Assembly (NCBI GenBank): GCA_943736015.1
Contig: OX031059.1
Span: 17,484,001 to 17,548,000 of the forward strand
From: Tridacna crocea
Taxonomy: Eukaryota > Mollusca > Bivalvia > Cardiida > Cardiidae
Direction: 5' to 3'
Length of the DNA stretch: 64,000 nt
A program made the translations under genes and the position numbers. Numbering within the stretch: position 1 is the stretch's first letter; the number at the start of each line of letters is the position of its first letter. Shown piece after piece: positions 1 to 11,166 of the stretch. The notes under the pieces are model-generated. The model worked only from the letters and a program-made list of their open reading frames with translations, searched no databases and was not told the origin of the DNA.

Positions 1-386
1 GCCACAATTATTTAACTGTCTTATTTTAAAAGAAACTTTCACTTCACCCACATTCAATTTGTTTTCTATAAATCTTTTGAAGCTGGACTAGTAAAAGAAC
101 TTTGTGTGGTGAAGAGCTAGGAAGATGCATTTACATCATAAAACCAAATTTTTAGTAGTTGAAAATCTGAAGGATTATGCTCTTGATAAAGATAATAGTG
201 ATCAAAATGATATATTTATAAAAATTATTTATTTTTTTATTTTTCTGATATCAAGAATTTAAGATATTGTGGATAAAAGTGTAATCCAGACATGGTGCTC
301 CTCATATCTTCAAATAATGATCTTTACCAGACTAAAGTAATAGATTAATCTCTGGTTATTTCTTTTACAAGGACCGCCAGCTGTTT
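1..386. other. Unassigned AT-rich sequence
   Basis: No gene or recognisable repeat was found here. The sequence is AT-rich and unlike the SSBP exons in composition. Confidence 0.5.
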
Positions 387-614
387 TTAACTCATCACAG
401 AATGACAATATTTTAGGCTTGTCCAAATCGAAAGGATTTGCAGACAACAAAGTTAAAGTGACTGAAAATTTGAAATTTGTTTTCTGAAGAGTAGAAAACA
501 TTGTGGGAAAAGGTGAAAGAGCTGGTTACCATTATTTTCTCCTTTTCCCACAATGTTTTCTAAAGCCTTCTTTCTCAAGGTCTTTAAAAGTAGGGTTGTG
601 TGGTGATGTGTTAT
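387..614 (-). mobile_element. hp1 TTAA hairpin element
   Basis: The copy starts at TTAA 387-390 with the R-arm and ends at a mutated TTAT. The hairpin is decayed on its left side (GGTGAAAGAGC), so its centre is imperfect. Confidence 0.85.
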
Positions 615-749
615 CCTGACTCAGTTTGGTCTGTGGACCATTAACATGTAATATATAGGCTGTATTATTTACCCAGCTCTTCTGAAATTTCATCCAAAAT
701 TTTCATGTTTGTCATAGTACTATCTTGGACATCTTCGGAAATGGGTCAA

Positions 750-1005
750 AACTGGTTAAAAAAATTAGATTCAACCCTGAAAAAGAGCTGTTTGGAAACA
801 TTATGGGAAAAGGAGATGAAAACATCATTGGAAAAGGAGAAAATTCTGGTAAAGTTCTGGTCACAACCAGAAAGTTCTTTTTCTGCAATGCTTTCTATCC
901 TTTCAAGAAACAAAATATCAACATTTTCAACCACAGGTAAGTTTTGTTCTGCAGTTGCTCTGAATTTAGACATGTCCAGAATTCTGTTGTTTAGTCAAGA
1001 GTAAA
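750..1005 (+). mobile_element. hp1 element, degenerate
   Basis: The order of L-arm end, hairpin words (GGAAAAGGAGAAAATTCTGG), TTGTTCTGCAGTTGCT and TTTAGTCAAGAGTAA follows hp1, but both termini and the palindrome are mutated. A partly duplicated GGAAAAGGAGA word occurs on the left side. Confidence 0.6.
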
Positions 1006-1336
1006 TGCTTTCTTGAATATATCTGCATCATTTGGTGAAAAAAGGCAGGTCATAAATAACAATCTAGTAATATTGAAAAGTGTTCCATGCTGTTAATTCT
1101 GTTATTTATGGCCCATTTTCATCTTTTTCCTTCAAAGAAATAAATCAAGATCAAATTCTTGACCCCACTTGTCATTTCCCAATTGCTAGTCCTTTTAACA
1201 GTGTCCTTGGGTTTAGCTATTACTTTGAACATTTTGTGGGAAAAAAAATAAGTAATTGCATCCTACAGGCAAGTACTTCTTTTCCAAAGATAATTTTTAC
1301 ATGATGAAAAGAGACCTTTTTACTATGACACCTGCC

Positions 1337-1384
1337 ACTTTGAGGGAATAAATAGAGGACACTTTGAGGGAATAAATAGAGGAT
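1337..1384. repeat. 24-bp perfect direct duplication
   Basis: A 24-bp unit starting ACTTTGAGGGAATAAATAGA occurs twice in tandem without mismatches. Confidence 0.9.
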
Positions 1385-1397
1385 ATTTGTTTTTTTC

Positions 1398-1511
1398 GGT
1401 GAAATATAGAAATTTGTTTCATCGAGTGAACACCATCGGTAATATTTTCACAAGTGGCGCAGCCGATGACCGATGGTGTTTACGAGATGAAATAAATTTT
1501 GATCTTTCACC
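1398..1511. mobile_element. Fold-back element
   Basis: Arms of about 43 nt, starting GGTGAAAT and ending in the reverse complement TTTCACC, meet at CACCATCGGT / ACCGATGGTG around a 28-nt loop. Most of the arm positions pair. The outline is that of a small fold-back MITE; no target duplication was identified. Confidence 0.7.
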
Positions 1512-1734
1512 TTAAAAAAAAACATATATTCTGTTCATTTCATGCTTTTAACCCTTTCTGGGAGGAGCTTTATCAAAATCCAGTACAGTTCTTTTCCGTT
1601 TTTCCCCGTGGCGTACCCCTCCCGCATAGCAACGCTTTACAATATTACGTCAAGCGCGAGAAATGTAAGGTATATATACATCATATTTCCCATTAGGTTG
1701 TTAGGCACGCGCAATTTACCTAGGCAATGAGAAC

Positions 1735-1790
1735 GTGAAAATCGGTATTTACACTGGTTGCACCAGTGTAAAATAGAAAAATATTTTCAC
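1735..1790. repeat. Inverted repeat
   Basis: GTGAAAAT at the left pairs with ATTTTCAC at the right, and ACACTGG with CCAGTGT around a short centre. It may be part of the same mobile element as the fold-back at 1398-1511. Confidence 0.55.
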
Positions 1791-1842
1791 TGCTATTTCT
1801 CAATATCCAACCGGAAAGCATGGAATAATGCAATATATGACT

Positions 1843-2077
1843 TTAACCCTTTACTCCGTAGATACTCATTTCTTCGCATTGCTTGTAGGAGCCTTAGGTA
1901 AACATTGTGGCAAAAGATGAAATTGCTCATGATGAGCATTTTCACCTTTGTCAAATGTTTTCTATGCTTTCAAAAAGGTCTCATATACACATAAGAAACA
2001 GCTTCATCCTTGCTGTTATTTAGGGTCAATTAGGGATACCATAGAAATGCCTTATGGGGTAAAGGGTAAAGGGTTAA
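1843..2077 (+). mobile_element. hp2 TTAA hairpin element (family exemplar)
   Basis: TTAA at 1843 and 2074 bounds the copy. The left end reads CTCCGTAGATACTCATTTC and the right end CCTTATGGGGTAAAGGG. The other hp2 copies have a full palindrome built from GGCAAAAGGTGAAATTGCTCGT around a single central base; here the right half is eroded (CACCTTTGTCAAATG). The AGGGTCAATTAGGGATACC stretch of the right arm is conserved in all hp2 copies. Confidence 0.85.
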
Positions 2078-2105
2078 ATCATCAACACAAAAAATGCTGA
2101 GTTTT

Positions 2106-2214
2106 AATTACCTTTACAAACAAAGCTTCTGAAAACATAGCGGGAAAAGGAGACAATGCTGGTTACTAGACAATGCTCAGGTTACCAGCATTTTCTCCTT
2201 TTTCCAACAATGTT
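2106..2214 (+). mobile_element. hp1 fragment, left half
   Basis: The end of an L-arm and a hairpin with a duplicated centre (GGTTAC...GGTTACCAGC) are present. The R-arm is missing where the next copy begins at TTAA 2215. Confidence 0.65.
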
Positions 2215-2436
2215 TTAACTCCTTACCAAATGACAATATCGTAGACTGGTTCAAATTGAAAGCAGTTGCAGATGACAAAGTAAAAGTGACTGTAAATTTG
2301 TTTTGTGAAGGGTAGAAAACATTATGGGAAAAGGAGAAAATGCTGGTTACCAGCATTTTCTCCTTTTCCCACAAAGTTTTCTAAAGGCTTTTTTCTCAGG
2401 GTCGTCAAAAGTAGGAATTGTGTGGTAAAGGGTTAA
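2215..2436 (-). mobile_element. hp1 TTAA hairpin element
   Basis: TTAA ends at 2215 and 2433. The hairpin is nearly perfect around the GGTTACC centre. Confidence 0.9.
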
Positions 2437-2611
2437 TTAAAGAAGCCTCCCCCACCCCCTTTCCTAAGGTTGTTAAATCTCGGATAATGTGGTAGAGGGA
2501 TAAACAAATCTTTATTTTCATTCAGTAACCTGAAGCTTTCAGTTTGGGTATAATGCACAGTTTGTATTTTACTGAACTTTGCAATAGTTTTTGATGCTGA
2601 AGTATGTGTGC

Positions 2612-2808
2612 AGGATCACAAGGACCCCAAAGAAGAAAGCGTTTAAAAACATAGTTGGAAAAGGAAAAACTGCTGGTAACCAGCATTTTCTTTTTTCCTC
2701 ACAATGTTTTCTATCTTTTCCAAGACAACTTTCTAAATTTTAGCCTCATTAAAATTGTTGTCTGTAGAGGCTTTCAATTTGGACCAGGGTAATATTTAGT
2801 TGTTAATT
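2612..2808 (+). mobile_element. hp1 element, degenerate left end
   Basis: The hairpin (CTGCTGGTAACCAGCATTTTC) and R-arm (GTTGTCTGTAGAGGCTTTC) are clear. The terminal TTAACCC of the L-arm is not recognisable. Confidence 0.7.
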
Positions 2809-2949
2809 AAAGAGTGAGTGCCTTGTACCATCTGGCAATTAAGTATTGCACAGTTGTTATTTGTCCTCAAAGCTCTTTGATTCTATTTTACTTCTTTCTC
2901 TGAAGTTCACTATGCACACACCTCATTAAAACACCAGTGACATTTATAC

Positions 2950-3100
2950 CTTCTGACCAAATGACAAAATATTACACTTCTTCAAACTGAAAGCATTTAC
3001 AAACAACATTATAGTGTTTATGGCACAAGCGATGGGATTTGTGTTAGGAAGAGTGGAAAACCTGGCAGGAAAAGGAGAAATCGTGTCGCCAGTATGTAAA
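2950..3100 (-). mobile_element. hp1 fragment, R-arm and left half of hairpin
   Basis: It begins with CCAAATGACAAAATATTACACTT and stops within the hairpin after GGAAAAGGAGAAAT. The second half of the element is absent. Confidence 0.6.
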
Positions 3101-3659
3101 CATTCAAAAACTAGAACTGTCACTGTGACGAAATGCCCTGGTCAGCGCTTTGACAAAAAAAAGTGTCAAGTTCAAGGGGAGATAATTCTTCAACCAGGAA
3201 GAGTTGACTCTTGAAAATTGTGTTGTGCAAATCTTCAATATATATGATCAGTATATATGCAAAGTTTCAAAATAATTGAAGGAAACTGTTGGAGGAGTTT
3301 GTAACACAAAATTACTCGTATTTTGTATACAGACGGACGGACACACAGTCAGTCAGGCTGATTTTGCGGGGGTATAATAACAATATAGAACAGGTACAGG
3401 TAATATTAACTGAAAATTGTGGGATATGTATATTCAAAACAAAAGTTTATCATTTTCAAGGTTTGTCAAAGTATTATTATACATACTTGACTGAAAATCC
3501 ACTTTCTGCTACTATCTATTACTATCTGACAAAAAAAAAAGATTTTGAAATCCGAGTAAAAAAGGATTTTGAAAGCTCTTAAATAGAGAAAATGCTGATA
3601 AGCAACATTTCTATCTTTCGATCCCCAAATGTTTTGTACATTTTCATCCTTCACAAAAC

Positions 3660-3850
3660 AATCCCATATTTTACAACCTAGAGGAAGAAAGCTTTTGGAA
3701 ACATTGTGGGAAAGGGAGAAAATGGTGTCAGCAACAATGTTTTCTTCCCTTTAAGGAACAAAACTACTTGACAATTGGTCAAATTTATATATTGTTGCCT
3801 GTGAATGCTTTATGTTAGGAAAAGTGTTAAATTTTGTTGTTTGTTCAAGT
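3660..3850 (+). mobile_element. hp1 element, degenerate
   Basis: It contains AGGAAGAAAGCTTTTGGAAACATTGTGGGAAAGGGAGAAAATGG, then a shortened right hairpin side and a decayed R-arm. Confidence 0.6.
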
Positions 3851-4368
3851 ATTAATAGCTTTATTACAGCCACAATCTAATCTGTAATTGGCAATCATGC
3901 ATTCATAAAATTTGGTCTACTGGCAGAGACATATTTAGAGGTATCAAAAGGTGTCAGTATCAGGTAAAACATTTTTTCTAATACAAACTTCATACAAACC
4001 TTTAAAATTGAATTTTAAATCTATCTATTAGAATTCTCTATTCCAGTATGAAAACCAATTAAATGATAATATTTCACAGAAAAAGTAAAGAGAGCTTTTC
4101 AGTACTTGCGGTAAAATCCCTCAAATTAAAACTAATCAAAGAAATACTTAAGGATTTAATCTTGTACTCACAAAGGACCCATTTAAGATCAAGTTTCAAG
4201 TTAATAAATATTTGAAAGGCTATTCAGTGTACATGAATTACTGAGACCATTCCATGCAACAGAATGGATAAAAAAAGAGGAATAAAATCTTCCTAACCCA
4301 TATCTTGAGTTGCAGTTTTTAATATCTTTTTCTAAATTGAATTACATATAACTCTCTATGGGATGAAA
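3851..4368. other. Unassigned intron/upstream sequence
   Basis: No exon, RNA gene or clear repeat could be recognised in this AT-rich stretch. Confidence 0.5.
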
Positions 4369-4369
4369 A

Positions 4370-4710
4370 GACTTTGACTCGTTGACATATAAAGCCACTG
4401 CAGAAGACCAGTTTGGTTCAAATCATGTGATTTTACCGTGATAGAGTTGAACAAGAAAAAAATGCTCCTTGCCATTATTTTTCTTCTTTTTCAACAATGT
4501 TTTCCATTAAGCTCCTTGTTTGTCTTATAATATTGTAAAGGCGCATTATCGTATTACATTCTGCATCAAGACTTGTCAAATAGTGTTGATAAAACAGGAA
4601 TTTGGCCTTAGTATATGAATATAAGTGAAAACATTGCTGCGAAAGAGAAACACATCATATTGGCATTTTCCTAGTTTCCTCCAGTGTTTCGAAAAGCTGT
4701 AATTGTTGCA
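4370..4710. mobile_element. Two strongly decayed hp1 hairpin remnants
   Basis: Remnants near 4440-4510 (AAAAATGCTCCTTGCCA, TTTTTCAACAATGTTTTCC) and 4625-4710 (GAAAACATTGCTGCGAAAGAG, CAGTGTTTCGAAAAGC) keep hairpin words only. Confidence 0.4.
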
Positions 4711-4798
4711 AGACTGTAAATTAAGAAACAAGCTTATGTTGGAATGGTAATGCACAACTTATGAAATGGGGAGGAGAGGTTTGATGCATTTCTTGTAA

Positions 4799-5027
4799 TT
4801 AACTCTTTATCAAATGACAAAATTTTAGACTAGTCCAAATTGAGAAACTTGCAGACGACAACATAAACGTAACTAAAACATTGCATTTTGTTCATAACAG
4901 GTTAGAAAACATTGTGGGAAAAGGAGAAAATGCTGTTTACCAGTATTTTCTCCTTTCCCCACATTGTTTTCAGAAGGCTCCCTATCTCAGGATTGTAAAA
5001 ACCAGGGATTGTTTGGTATAGGGTTAA
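4799..5027 (-). mobile_element. hp1 TTAA hairpin element
   Basis: TTAA at 4799 and 5024. The hairpin has a few mismatches (CTGTTTACCAGTATT). Confidence 0.88.
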
Positions 5028-5301
5028 ACCACGCATTTACTTTTAAATTGCAATTTGAAAATCAGAATTACCAAAGGTGCACCTATTTGTCAAGGTCATC
5101 CATGGAAAATGTAAACTTTGCTGGATTCCCTTGTCGTTAGCAAGCACTTGTGGAATTGTATAAATTTATGACCAGGTTATGGGGAGGGGCCTTATTTACA
5201 GTGCATCGCATGGTTAATTTGTATAAAGAAGTATTTTGTAAAATCAGAGTTCTATCTTGGAGCCCATGTTGGATAAAAAATGATGAGAGCAAAAAGACAC
5301 A

Positions 5302-6863
5302 TTTTTAGCTCACCTGAGCACAACGTGCTCAAGGGGAGCTTTTAGGGTCACTGGCTGTCCGTCGTGCGTCGTCCGTCGTCCGTCGTGCGTCGTCAACAAT
5401 TCTTTAAACATCAACTCCTCCTAAACCGCTGGGCCAATTTGGACCAAACTTAGCAGGAATGTTCCTTGGGAGGTCCTCTTTAAAAAGTGTTCACAGAATT
5501 TGATTCCGTCAAAAACTCTGGTTGCCATGGCAACGAAATGGAATTTTTTAGCAAATTCTTTAAAAATCTTCTCCTCTGAAACCCCTGGTCGGATTTTGAA
5601 ATAATTTCACAGATATGTTCCTTGGGTGACCCTTTTCAAAAATTGTTCGTGAAATTTTGATCCGTCAAAAATTGTGGCTCTGGTGAATGGGGGCTACTTG
5701 CACTATACAGAAATGAAGGAATTCTTAAAAAATCTTCTCCTCTGAAACCGCTGGTTGGATTTTGAAATAATTTCACAGATATGTTCCTTGGGTGACCCTT
5801 TTCAAAAATTGTTCGTGAAATTTTGATCCGTCAAAAAATGTGGCTCTGGTGAACGGGGGCTACTTGCACTATACAGAAATGAAGGAATTCTTAAAAAATC
5901 TTCTTCTCTGAAACTGCCGGTCAGATTTTGAAATAATTTCACAGAGATGTTCCTTGGGTGACCCTTTTCAAAAATTGTTCGCGAAATTTTGATCCGTCAA
6001 GAAACATGGCTCTGGTGAATGGGGGCTTCTTGCACTATTGGGAAATGAGGAAATTCTTAAAAATTTAACTTCTCTGAAACCACTGGTCAGATTTTGAAAT
6101 AATTTCTCTGGGATATTCCTTGGGTGACCCTTTTCAAAAATTGTTCACAAAATTTTAATCCGTCAAGAAACATGGCTCTGGTGAATGGGGGCTACTTGCA
6201 CTCTAGGGAAATGAAGAAATTTTTAAAAATTCTTCTTCTCTGAAATGGCTGGACAGATTTTAAAATGATTTCACAGTGATGATCCTTGGGTGACCCTTTT
6301 CAAAAACTGTTCACAAAATTTTGATCCATGAAGAAACATGGCTCTGGTGAATGGGGGCTACTTGCACTATATGGAAATGAAGAAATTCTTGAAAATTCTT
6401 TTTCTCTGAAACCCCTTGTCAGATTTTAAAATAATTTGACAGAGATGTTCCTTGGGTGATCCTTGCTCTTGTGAATGGGAGCTACTTGCACTATATGGAC
6501 ATGATGATATTCTTGAAAATTCTCTTTCTCTGAAACCCTGGCCAGATTTTAAAAGAAATTTTCCGAAATGTTCCTTGGGTGACCCTTTTCAAAACTTGTT
6601 CGTAAATTTTGATCCATCAAGAAACATGGCTCTCGTGGATGGGGGATACTTGCTCTTATACAGAAATGAAGAATTCTTAAAAATTCTTCTTTTTGAAACT
6701 GATGGTCAGATTTGGAAATGAATTTTACATGTGACCTTTTGAAAATTGCTTAGCAAAATTATAAATTTGGTTCCAATGTTTCAATACCTCAAAAAAAAAA
6801 AATAGGGTATGGTCATCTCAAAACTCAGGTGAGCGATCCAGGGCCATCTTGGCCCTCTTGTTC
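5302..6863 (+). mobile_element. Long GCTCACCTGAGC element with 166-bp tandem units
   Basis: The left end is TTTTTAGCTCACCTGAGCAC followed by a short hairpin (GAGCACAACGTGCTC) and CGTCGTCCGTC repeats. The right end is CTCAGGTGAGC...TTGGCCCTCTTGTTC, so CTCACCTGAGC and its reverse complement bracket the element. The interior is a tandem array. The landmark GTTCCTTGGGTGACC recurs at about 5616, 5783, 5949, 6115, 6281 and 6447, then 6569, giving a period of 166-167 bp with a 44-bp deletion in the second-to-last unit. No transposase reading frame is present, so it is non-autonomous. The architecture recalls bivalve elements with internal tandem repeats of about 160 bp; membership was not tested. 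Confidence 0.85.
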
Positions 6864-7180
6864 AATTAGCCCTAGACTAGTGTCAGTCCATTAAATAGAC
6901 CCTTTTCATTAAAACTAAACCATCAAGTAAAACTGAAAAACGAAAATTCGGAGTTTTAAATCTGATGAATGTCTGATTCCTGTATTTCAGAAGAAGGGCA
7001 AGTAACAACACTTATGTCTGTGACTTCACTGTAGTTGTGTACCTTGTTTATTAGAATGACTTAAATGCAGGGCCTGAATGCCAGGCTAAAGTAGCCCGTG
7101 CATGAAAGAGTACCTCACCCTCATTACAGCCCTTATGAAAAGACTATTTTCCCTCTACCAAATGCAAGGAATCCAGTCTC
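6864..7180. other. Unassigned sequence
   Basis: No gene or named repeat is visible between the long tandem-unit element and the next hp1 copy. Confidence 0.5.
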
Positions 7181-7385
7181 TTAATCCTTTACCACACAGT
7201 GCCAACTTTTGACTTTGAAAACATTGTGGGAAATGAAGAAAATGCTGGTAACCAGCATTTTCTCCTTTTCCCACAATGTTTTCTCCTCTGTCAAAGAAAA
7301 CTTATACCATTTGAGCCACACTGAAATTGTTGTCTGCACAATGCTTTCAGTTTGGACGAGGCTAATATTTTGTCGTCTGATAAAA
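7181..7385 (+). mobile_element. hp1 TTAA hairpin element
   Basis: TTAATCC opens the copy at 7181. The hairpin is near perfect, but the right terminus has lost its TTAA (GTCGTCTGATAAAACC). Confidence 0.82.
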
Positions 7386-7951
7386 CCAGGGATAAGGAGA
7401 AAATACTGGAATATTACTAAACACACCCCCCCCCCCTTTCACATTCAGATTTCAACTTCAACATTTGGGCAACCTTTGCTTTGTAAGAAAGGGTTATGCC
7501 ATTATCAGAATACTCAAACATTAAAGTAATTACATACCCTTTCAAAAGATATTAATACCAGATCTATTCAGCACTGCCAGATGAAAAATGCTTCTTATTT
7601 CTTTTTTTTTTCCAGATTGAATTCCTCTCTTATGTGATATCATTGGTTTGATGTAAAAAAAGTCGTTAGTGCATCGAAAGATGGAAGATGCCTATCTTTA
7701 TTTTGCATCATCCTCACAATTACAATGGGAAAGCTCTTTTCCCCTGAATTGGAATGGAAAGTAATTCTGAAGAGGAGATTTTGTTCTCTAGATTTTATAG
7801 CCTGAAAGAAGGATTTTGATAAATAAACCTTTTCCCACATTTCATGGTCAATAAAGTTTGTGTTCTATTTCTTTAATGTTTAAATCTTTACCAAATCAAA
7901 AATTTAGAATTAATTATCCAAGTCTGAAGCATTTGCAAATGTGGAAGTGGC

Positions 7952-8180
7952 TTAACTCTTTACCACACAAGAAAATTTTAGACTGGTCCAAATTGAAAGC
8001 ATTTGCGGACGACAAAATAAAGGTGACTAAAAAATAGAAGTCTGTTCTGGGAAGTATAGAAAATACTATGGGAAAAGGAGAAAATGCTGGTTACCAGCAT
8101 TTTCTCCTTTTCCCATAGTGTTTTCAAAAGGCTTCTTTCTCAGGGGCGTCAAAAGTAGGGATTGAGTGGTAATGGGTTAA
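7952..8180 (-). mobile_element. hp1 element, first of a three-copy chain
   Basis: TTAA at 7952 and 8177. The palindrome GAAAATGCTGGTTACCAGCA is intact. The last TTAA is also the first TTAA of the next copy. Just upstream (7880-7950) is a loose R-arm fragment. Confidence 0.9.
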
Positions 8181-8390
8181 CCCTTCACCACACAATCACG
8201 ACTTTTAATGACTCTTGAGAAAGAGGCCTTTTGAAAACATTGTGGGAATAGGAGAAAATGCTGGTTACCACCTTTTTCCACACTGTTTTCTAAACATCAA
8301 AGAGAAAATTAACCCCAAAAGTTTAGCTACATTCTCTAAATGCTTTCAATCTAGACTGGTCTGAAAATTTGGTGTTTGATAAAGAGTTCA
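8177..8390 (+). mobile_element. hp1 element, second of the chain, half hairpin lost
   Basis: It shares TTAA 8177 with the previous copy. After GCTGGTTACCA the right half of the stem is deleted (CCTTTTTCCACACTG). It ends in a mutated TTCA shared with the next copy. Confidence 0.8.
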
Positions 8391-8602
8391 CTCTTTATCA
8401 CCAAAAGGAAGTTCTGGCATTGTCTGCATTGAAAGTACTAGGAGGTTGCTAATCAAATGTCGTTCAAATGATATGGTTTGTAGTGACAGGGTAGAAAACA
8501 CTGTTGGAAAAGGAGAAAATTTTGGTAACCAGCATTTTTTTCTTTTCTGATGCCCTGTACATCAGGGTCGTTAAAATTCCGGATTGTATGGTAAAGAGTT
8601 AA
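8386..8602 (-). mobile_element. hp1 element, third of the chain
   Basis: It begins at the mutated junction GAGTTCACTC and ends at TTAA 8599. The R-arm is divergent and the right side of the hairpin is shortened. Confidence 0.75.
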
Positions 8603-8768
8603 TATCACAGTAAGTTGGCCTCTTAGTCAATCTAGTTCCAAGACACCGTGACAGTAATATGGTGATTTTATTCATGTCCCTATGAGGAAATTAGGATTCA
8701 AGCAGACTTTCCCAATCTGGTAGATTCATTAGAAGTCTGCACGCTTTGTAGCATGACTGAACCAACCC

Positions 8769-8997
8769 TTAACCCATTACCACTCAATCCCTACTTTTGA
8801 CGCCCCTGAGAAAGAAGCCTTTCGAAAACACTGTGGGAAAAGGAGAAAATGCTGGTAACCAGCATTTTCTTCTTTTCCCACAGTGTTTTCTACCCTTCCC
8901 AAAACAAATTTCAATTTTTCAGTCACCTTTATTTTGTCGTCTGCAAATGCTTTCAATTTGGACCAGTCTTAATTTTTCTCGTGTGGTAATGGGTTAA
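8769..8997 (+). mobile_element. hp1 TTAA hairpin element, young-looking
   Basis: TTAA at 8769 and 8994. It is very close to the consensus represented by 13659-13887, with the GGTAACC centre intact. Confidence 0.92.
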
Positions 8998-9227
8998 TAC
9001 TTCACAACACAACAAAAATACAAACTTGTCCAAATTGAAAGCATTTGCAGATGGCAATTTCGATTTTGCTCAAAATGATAAACTCTTTCCTTGGGAGGGT
9101 AGAGAGAAAACATTGTGAGAAAAGGAGAAAATGCTGGTTACCAGAATTTTCTTCTTTTCCCACAATGTTTAAAAAGGCTTTTTCTTCATGGTAGAGGAAA
9201 AATGGGCATTTTGTGGTAAAAGATTAA
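8994..9227 (-). mobile_element. hp1-like element sharing a TTAA
   Basis: It shares TTAA 8994 with the previous copy and ends at TTAA 9224. The R-arm follows the GGCAATTTCGATTTTGCTC variant. Confidence 0.85.
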
Positions 9228-9253
9228 CTCTTCAACATACAGCATCCTATGTT

Positions 9254-9478
9254 TTAACCCTTAGCAAACATGTCTGGGTTTTCACGGCCCTGGGAAAGAA
9301 CATTTTGAGATATTGTAGGAAAAGAAGAGAATATTGGTGACCAGCATTTTCTTCTTTTTCCTACAATGTTTTCTATCATATCAGAGATTGTTAGATCATT
9401 TGTATCCATCTTGATGGTGTCATTCCCAGATGTTTTGAATTTGAAAAGGTCTGAAATTTGTTGTTTGGGAAAGGTTAA
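9254..9478 (+). mobile_element. hp3-like TTAA hairpin element
   Basis: TTAA at 9254 and 9475. The left end is TTAGCAAACATGTCTGGG and the right end TTTGTTGTTTGGGAAAGG. The hairpin carries GAGAATATTGGTGACCAGC. Confidence 0.8.
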
Positions 9479-9540
9479 TGACCTTGGTGAAGAGAAGGCT
9501 TTTGAAAACATTGTGGGGAAATGGAGAAAATACTGGAGAC
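9478..9540 (+). mobile_element. hp1 fragment, L-arm and first half of hairpin
   Basis: The stretch TGGTGAAGAGAAGGCTTTTG and GGAGAAAATACTGG is cut off by the next TTAA at 9541. Confidence 0.6.
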
Positions 9541-9772
9541 TTAACCTTTTACCATACAGTATCATGTTTCAATGACCCTTATGAAAAAGACCTTTTGAAA
9601 ATGTTTAGGGGAGAGGAGAAAATACTGGCACCATTTTTTTCCCTTTTTCCCCCCACAATGTTTTCCACTCTTTCATTAGCATATCCCACAATTTCAGCCA
9701 TTTTTGATTTGTTGTCTGTAAAAATGCCTCGAATTTTAGCAAGTCATGTTTTGTCAAATGATAAGAGATTAA
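9541..9772 (+). mobile_element. hp1 TTAA hairpin element, diverged
   Basis: TTAA at 9541 and 9769. The hairpin is imperfect (ATACTGGCACCATTTTT), and the R-arm has GTTGTCTGTAAAAATGCCTC. Confidence 0.8.
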
Positions 9773-9918
9773 TATGGGCACGGAGTAAATTAAATACCTA
9801 TGGTGAGCAGCATAGATCAAAATCAGTGTGTAAAATTTGTAGTCTGATCTTGGACCTGCACCATTTGACATTGTTTCAGACATTGAGGTCAGTTATGGCT
9901 TTATAACCTGTATTAATC

Positions 9919-10083
9919 AGTCATTCTTAAGAACATTCTTTTTCTTATTCTTCATAATCTTCTAAATTTTAAAGTAACACAACTTCTGATTGGCAAAACC
10001 ACTGGGTTTAGCCAGTTAGGAGTTGTGTTACTTTCAAATATAGAAAATTTTTAAGACTACAAAATTCTGAAGAATGAATGACG
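9919..10083. mobile_element. Fold-back element (second type)
   Basis: The arms pair outward from AAGTAACACAACTTCTGATT / the reverse complement of AGGAGTTGTGTTACTT and continue to TCATTC / GAATGA at the ends. The loop is about 10 nt around ACCACTGGGT. A related copy interrupted by an hp1 insertion lies at 47660-48030. Confidence 0.75.
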
Positions 10084-10340
10084 ATTATGGACTTTGCTCC
10101 CAGTTTCTTATTATCCAAAATGAAATTCTATAATTTCATTTATTTGAAAGTCTAAAGGTCAAAAGATGTCATTAGATTATCTTTATGCTTGTATTGAAAG
10201 TTTGAAGAGTTCATCTTGAACATTGCAACAGTATTATAGATCCTTAAATTGTTACAATAAAAAAATCGACATGTCCATGTTTACAGTATTATGCTTTGCT
10301 AAAAGCAAATGAAAGATGGCTCAACAATTGGACTAGCTAT

Positions 10341-10567
10341 TTAACCCTTTCCCAAACAACGAGTTATAGACTCTTCGAAACTGAAAGAGTTTGCGGACGA
10401 CAATTTCATATTTGATAAAAATGGCAGAAAGTTCACCAAATGGGTAGAAAACACTGTGGAAAAGGAGAAATTGCTCATTACGAGCAATTTCTCCTTTTCC
10501 CACAGTATTTTCAAAAGACTTGTACTGCAGATACGTAAAAACAAGGGCTTGTTTGGGAAAGGATTAA
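10341..10567 (-). mobile_element. hp3 TTAA hairpin element
   Basis: TTAA at 10341 and 10564. The centre is GCTCATTACGAGC within GGAGAAATTGCTC stems. The terminus TTTGGGAAAGG and GTACTGCAG in the arm match the exemplar at 27639-27866. Confidence 0.88.
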
Positions 10568-10569
10568 GT

Positions 10570-10680
10570 GTAGAAAATATTGTTGACAATTGATAATGCT
10601 GGTTTCCAGATTTTTCTCCTTTTCCCAAAATGTTTTTTTTTAAGCCTTTTTCCAACATGAGTAATTTATAAACAAGGACT
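10570..10680 (-). mobile_element. hp1/hp3 fragment, hairpin and L-arm
   Basis: It starts inside the left hairpin (GTAGAAAATATTGTTGAC) and runs to the L-arm (GTAATTTATAAACAAGGAC). The R-arm is missing. Confidence 0.55.
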
Positions 10681-10937
10681 ACTTCAAGAAATAGTTACTG
10701 CAGTTCTGCACAAAATACCACTTTTTACACGCTCTTTCAAGAACAAAAGGAATTTGATCAGTTGGCAAACCAATAATCATCACTTGCTTTGGTTAAGTGC
10801 TTTCAGGCTGATAAAAGAAAACTAAGTTCCTTTCTTTCACTGTTTCTTCTTTCAGTCAGTTATGAACTAGCTAATTACTGATTTGTCTCGAGTTATCTTG
10901 TTGTACGGTAATAAATTCACATTTAGTGATGTGCGTG

Positions 10938-11166
10938 TTAACCCTTTACCCCATTAGACATTTCTATGGTATCTCTAATTGACCCTAAATAACAGCAAGG
11001 ATGATGCCGTTTCTTATGTCTATATGAAACCATTTGATAGCATAGAAAACATTGTGGCAAAAGGTGAAATTGCTCGTCATGAGCAATTTCACCTTTTGCC
11101 ACAATGTTTTCCAAAGGCTCCTCCAAGCAATGCGTAGAAATGAGTATCTATGGAGTAAAGGGTTAA
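10938..11166 (-). mobile_element. hp2 TTAA hairpin element
   Basis: TTAA at 10938 and 11163. The palindrome GGTGAAATTGCTCGT-C-ATGAGCAATTTCACC is nearly perfect, with a single central base. Confidence 0.92.

Noticed and set aside
3289-3582. 97-codon open frame on the + strand
   Set aside because: It is AT-rich with no recognisable domain, no splice or promoter context, and overlaps decayed repeat sequence at its end.
9478-9906. 142-codon open frame on the + strand
   Set aside because: It runs through two hp1 elements (KTLWGNGENTG-type peptides) and has no family resemblance; the same peptide words appear wherever hp1 occurs.
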